A program made the position numbers and the translations under genes. The notes under the pieces are model-generated. The model was not told where the DNA came from. It made no database searches and worked only from the letters and a program-made list of their open reading frames with translations. 64,000 bases of DNA from assembly GCA_022414725.1 (NCBI GenBank), contig CM039464.1, forward strand, positions 9,417,527 through 9,481,526. Direction: 5' to 3'. Origin of the DNA: Microglena sp. YARC (taxonomy: Eukaryota; Chlorophyta; Chlorophyceae; Chlamydomonadales; Chlamydomonadaceae). How positions within the stretch are numbered: the stretch's first letter is position 1; each line of letters opens with the position of its first letter. Shown here one piece after another: positions 33,335-64,000 of the stretch.

Positions 33335-33960
33335 GAGAGCGAAAGCATGCACCAGTGCTCAATTGATCCCCTTGTTCAACAGGTCCCTTACACCTGGTTG
33401 GTATGTAGCCTTGGTGGGTACGCAGCCTAGTTGGGTATGTCGCCTTGATGGGTATGCAGCCTAGTTGGGTAGTCAGGCAAGCACCCAAGTCGCTAGACAA
33501 TAAATTATGTTGAAGAGCTACAGCAAACGCCAGCGCTCTCAGATCTCCTTGTGCAACAGGTCCCTTGCCCCTGGTGGGTTTGTCGCCTTGGTGAGGACGC
33601 AGCCTAGTTGGGTAGTCAGGCAAGCACCCAAGCCACTAGACGAGAAATTGTGTCGAAGAGCTACAGCAAGCGCCAGTGCTGTCAGATCCCCTTGCGCAAC
33701 AGGTCCCTTGCCCCTGGTGGGTATGTCGCCTTGGTGGGGACGCAGCCTACTTGGGTAGTCAGGCAAGCACCCAAGCCACTAGACGAGAAATTGTGTTGAA
33801 GAGCTACAGCAAGCGCCGCCCCTCTCAGATCTCCTTGTGCGACAGGTCCATTGCATCTGGAGGGAATGTAGCCTAGCTGCGTAGTCAGGCAGGTACCGGA
33901 GGCAGCAGATATGTTGAAGGCACGTTTATGGAGCTGCAGCACACAATTATGTGACAAGCA
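33335..33960 (-). repeat. ~145-bp array with coding-like units, four copies
   Basis: Minus-strand units near 33,360, 33,540, 33,680 and 33,830 carry GPVAQGDLxALAxAVALxHN followed by FSSSGLGACL and GT. An upstream unit (33,886-33,960) reads LHKRAFNISAASG before GTACCTG. This resembles an exon with donor plus diverged downstream copies. (CAGG)n at 33,255-33,305 ends the array. Product unknown. Confidence 0.4.
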
Positions 33961-34250
33961 ACCTAAGTATACACCCCCCAAAGTGAAGGACACCCCCAAA
34001 GTACAGCGAACACACCCAGGTGTAGCACACCCACTAAGTACAGGGCACACCTTAGCGTATAGGACACACCCAGAAGTACAGTGAACACCCCCAAGTGTAG
34101 TACACCCACCTCAGTATTAAGAATGTGACACAGATTGGAGTAAAGGAACCCCCCGAAGAACAGTATAGCAACCTCCAGCGTAGCACCCAAACACCCCTAA
34201 GTGTAGCACACCCACCTAAGTATAGGACACAACCCTAGGTGTTGGACACT
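33960..34250. repeat. Short tandem CACCCnAAGTnTAG units
   Basis: Degenerate 20-30 bp units built from ACACCCACCTAAGTATAGGA and CACCCCCAAGTGTAGTA. No gene. Confidence 0.6.
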
Positions 34251-34449
34251 TTTGAGACCCAAAAGTGTCCATGCCCCAGGCCAGACAGGCTGGAGAGCCG
34301 TGGGGATGCAGACTCTCCCAATACCTGGGATAGGGCAGTTCAAATAGCGTGGTTGTAGTTGTGATGATCGCTTGGACGGGCAGGATCGAAAAGCAGTTCT
34401 AATGAGACGGTCAAGCTTTTATCCTTTTTTGTGACTGCATGATTTGGGA

Positions 34450-34650
34450 AGTTAACCGAAGGTACCTATGCTGACCTGGTGGGGAGCGACCCCCCCCGCG
34501 ACCCCCGGAGCGATCCCGCCGGCGGGCCCGCCTTGCGTGGTTTCGTTTGTCGGGTGCAGGACCATTCTTCTGGGTCTGGATCCCTCTGGTCTGGATACTG
34601 GGCCTGAATACTTCACCCTGGACGTCAGGTGGGCTTCGCCCAAAAGCGGT
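34450..34650 (-). CDS. Candidate second exon of the 34,824 gene
   Basis: The minus strand after CGTCCAG (about 34,636) is open in two frames. One, in phase with the downstream alternative donor of exon 1, reads VKYSGPVSRPEGSRPRRMVL. The other reads NHARRARRRDRSGGRGGGRS, an Arg/Ser/Gly-rich stretch, to donor CACCAG|GTCAGC. I cannot decide the frame. Confidence 0.3.
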
Positions 34651-34721
34651 TTGCCTTGGGCGGCTTGTCCCCGCTGGTCCAATGTGGCCACAAGCTCGTA
34701 GATACCCTTACCTCGCCTTAC

Positions 34722-34824
34722 CTTCCATGTGGTCCGTAACTGCTCGCCGCTTTTTGTAGGTATAGTTCCATTTAGAGCGCCCTTCGTATGTAAGCTCTGC
34801 AATTGCCCAATTTCCCGTGACCAT
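34722..34824 (-). CDS. First exon of an unrecognised minus-strand gene
   Basis: From ATG at 34,824 the frame reads MVTGNWAIAELTYEGRSKWN then YTYKKRRAVTDHMEG to a strong donor GAAG|GTAAGG. A second GTAAGG donor lies 10 bases further on (CGAG|GTAAGG, intron from 34,711) and would add three codons plus a phase change. This could be the 5' end of the polyQ gene. Homology not recognised. Confidence 0.5.
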
Positions 34825-35016
34825 TTACTATCAGATCGCGTCCTATTCACTCGCTAGGGGCACCATACACGCTCGTTCATCTACCACCTGCTTTCCGGGC
34901 CTCGGATTTTCATCGTAGCCGTGGCGGATCAGCAGCCCTGGAGTGCCTGGCGATACTTCTCTTCGCCTTTCTTCGGCTCATGCACCGCAGATAAGCGGAG
35001 AAAAGCCAGGCCAGAA
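34825..35016. promoter_or_regulatory. Divergent (bidirectional) promoter / 5'UTR interval
   Basis: Only 192 bases separate the minus start codon at 34,824 from the plus start codon at 35,017. No TATA box is evident. A 4-codon upstream ORF (ATG at 34,980) precedes the plus start. Confidence 0.4.
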
Positions 35017-63523
<28,507 letters not shown>

Positions 63524-64000
63524 GTTGGGGGTGGGGTGGGCATACGTGCAGTACATGCTTGTGGCTTCGGCTCGGTGGGAGTGTTTGTGTAAGTGTGTGT
63601 GCGGTGGTGTGTATTTGTGTGTGTGGGGTGGGGGTGGGGGTGGGGGGTGGGGTATACGTGCAGCACATGCTTGTGGCTTAGGCTCAGTGGGAGTGTGTGT
63701 GTAAGTGTGTGTGTGTGTGTGGTGGTGTGTATTTGTGTGGGTGGATGGGTGGGTGGGTTGGGGGGGGGGGGGTCAGTAGGAGCATGCAACGTTGCTCATC
63801 AAGGCTCTTCTATCAAAGGTAAATTACAGGTGGGTTTCAGTGGGTACGTGTAGAACATGCATGTGGGGTAGTGGGAGTGTAAGTGTTGTATAAGTGTATT
63901 TTTGTTTGTGTAAGTGGTGTGTGTGGGTTAGTGGAAGTGTGTGCATGTGTGTAGTTTGTAGTAGTGTGTGTACGTTTCAGTTGAGAGTTGGCCGAAGGGA
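63524..64000 (+). repeat. G/T-rich ~113-bp units and a possible donor-side echo
   Basis: GTGCAG(T/C)ACATGCTTGTGGCT and TGGGAGTGT(G)T..GTAAGTGTG repeat at 63,545, 63,657 and, weakly, 63,845. GCTCATCAAGGCTCTTCTAT at 63,795 resembles the exon 16 end (CCAAGGCTCTGCTATCTGG). Confidence 0.6.

Overview
The window is nuclear DNA from a eukaryote, most likely a chlorophyte green alga. Genes are split into short exons with GT..AG introns of 0.1-4 kb. Introns and spacers are full of micro- and minisatellites, poly-C/poly-G tracts, tRNA-derived SINEs and a non-LTR retrotransposon. The two recognisable proteins are a Stm1/SERBP1 (RGG) mRNA-binding protein with an FPSL-type C-terminus and a ClpB/Hsp104-type AAA+ disaggregase. 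The algal assignment is inference from architecture; no marker gene fixes the genus.

Layout. 0-4.4 kb: no gene, a mosaic of dispersed repeats. 4.4-10.0 kb, minus: SERBP1/HABP4-like gene, assembled here exon by exon with matching intron phases. 10.7-12.2 kb: 5'-truncated, frame-broken LINE. 13-24 kb: repeat arrays around scattered minus-strand exon candidates of an unrecognised gene. 24-29.5 kb: pyrimidine-rich, G/T-rich and C/A-rich low-complexity DNA. 29.56-34.82 kb, minus: exons of an unrecognised gene, or genes, with a long polyglutamine segment. 34.83-35.02 kb: divergent start region. 35.0 (or 36.4) kb to beyond 63.5 kb, plus: a ClpB-like gene of at least 27 kb; consecutive exon phases agree at nearly every junction. 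A 1,000-N gap lies at 53,791-54,790, and 51.4-61 kb carries frequent single-base indels that look like uncorrected read errors.

The most unusual signal is how the introns are built. At most splice junctions in the ClpB gene, and at several in the minus-strand genes, the intron holds tandem, diverged copies of the neighbouring exon edge together with its splice site and some intron sequence. I call these 'splice-junction echoes'. Copy number runs from 1 to about 20 per junction. Donor-side copies follow an exon and acceptor-side copies precede the next. Some arrays have two-unit higher-order repeats. In the SERBP1-like gene whole phase 0-0 exons have been duplicated and some stay in frame.

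The ClpB-like protein keeps both Walker A motifs, sensor 1, the arginine fingers, the second pore loop and the NBD2 sensor-2 GAR motif. In NBD1 the aromatic pore-loop residue is replaced (AGAMMPGEF) and the Walker B acidic pair is Asp-Asp (LFIDDIH). A transmembrane-segment exon at 35,017-35,250 may be its N-terminus.
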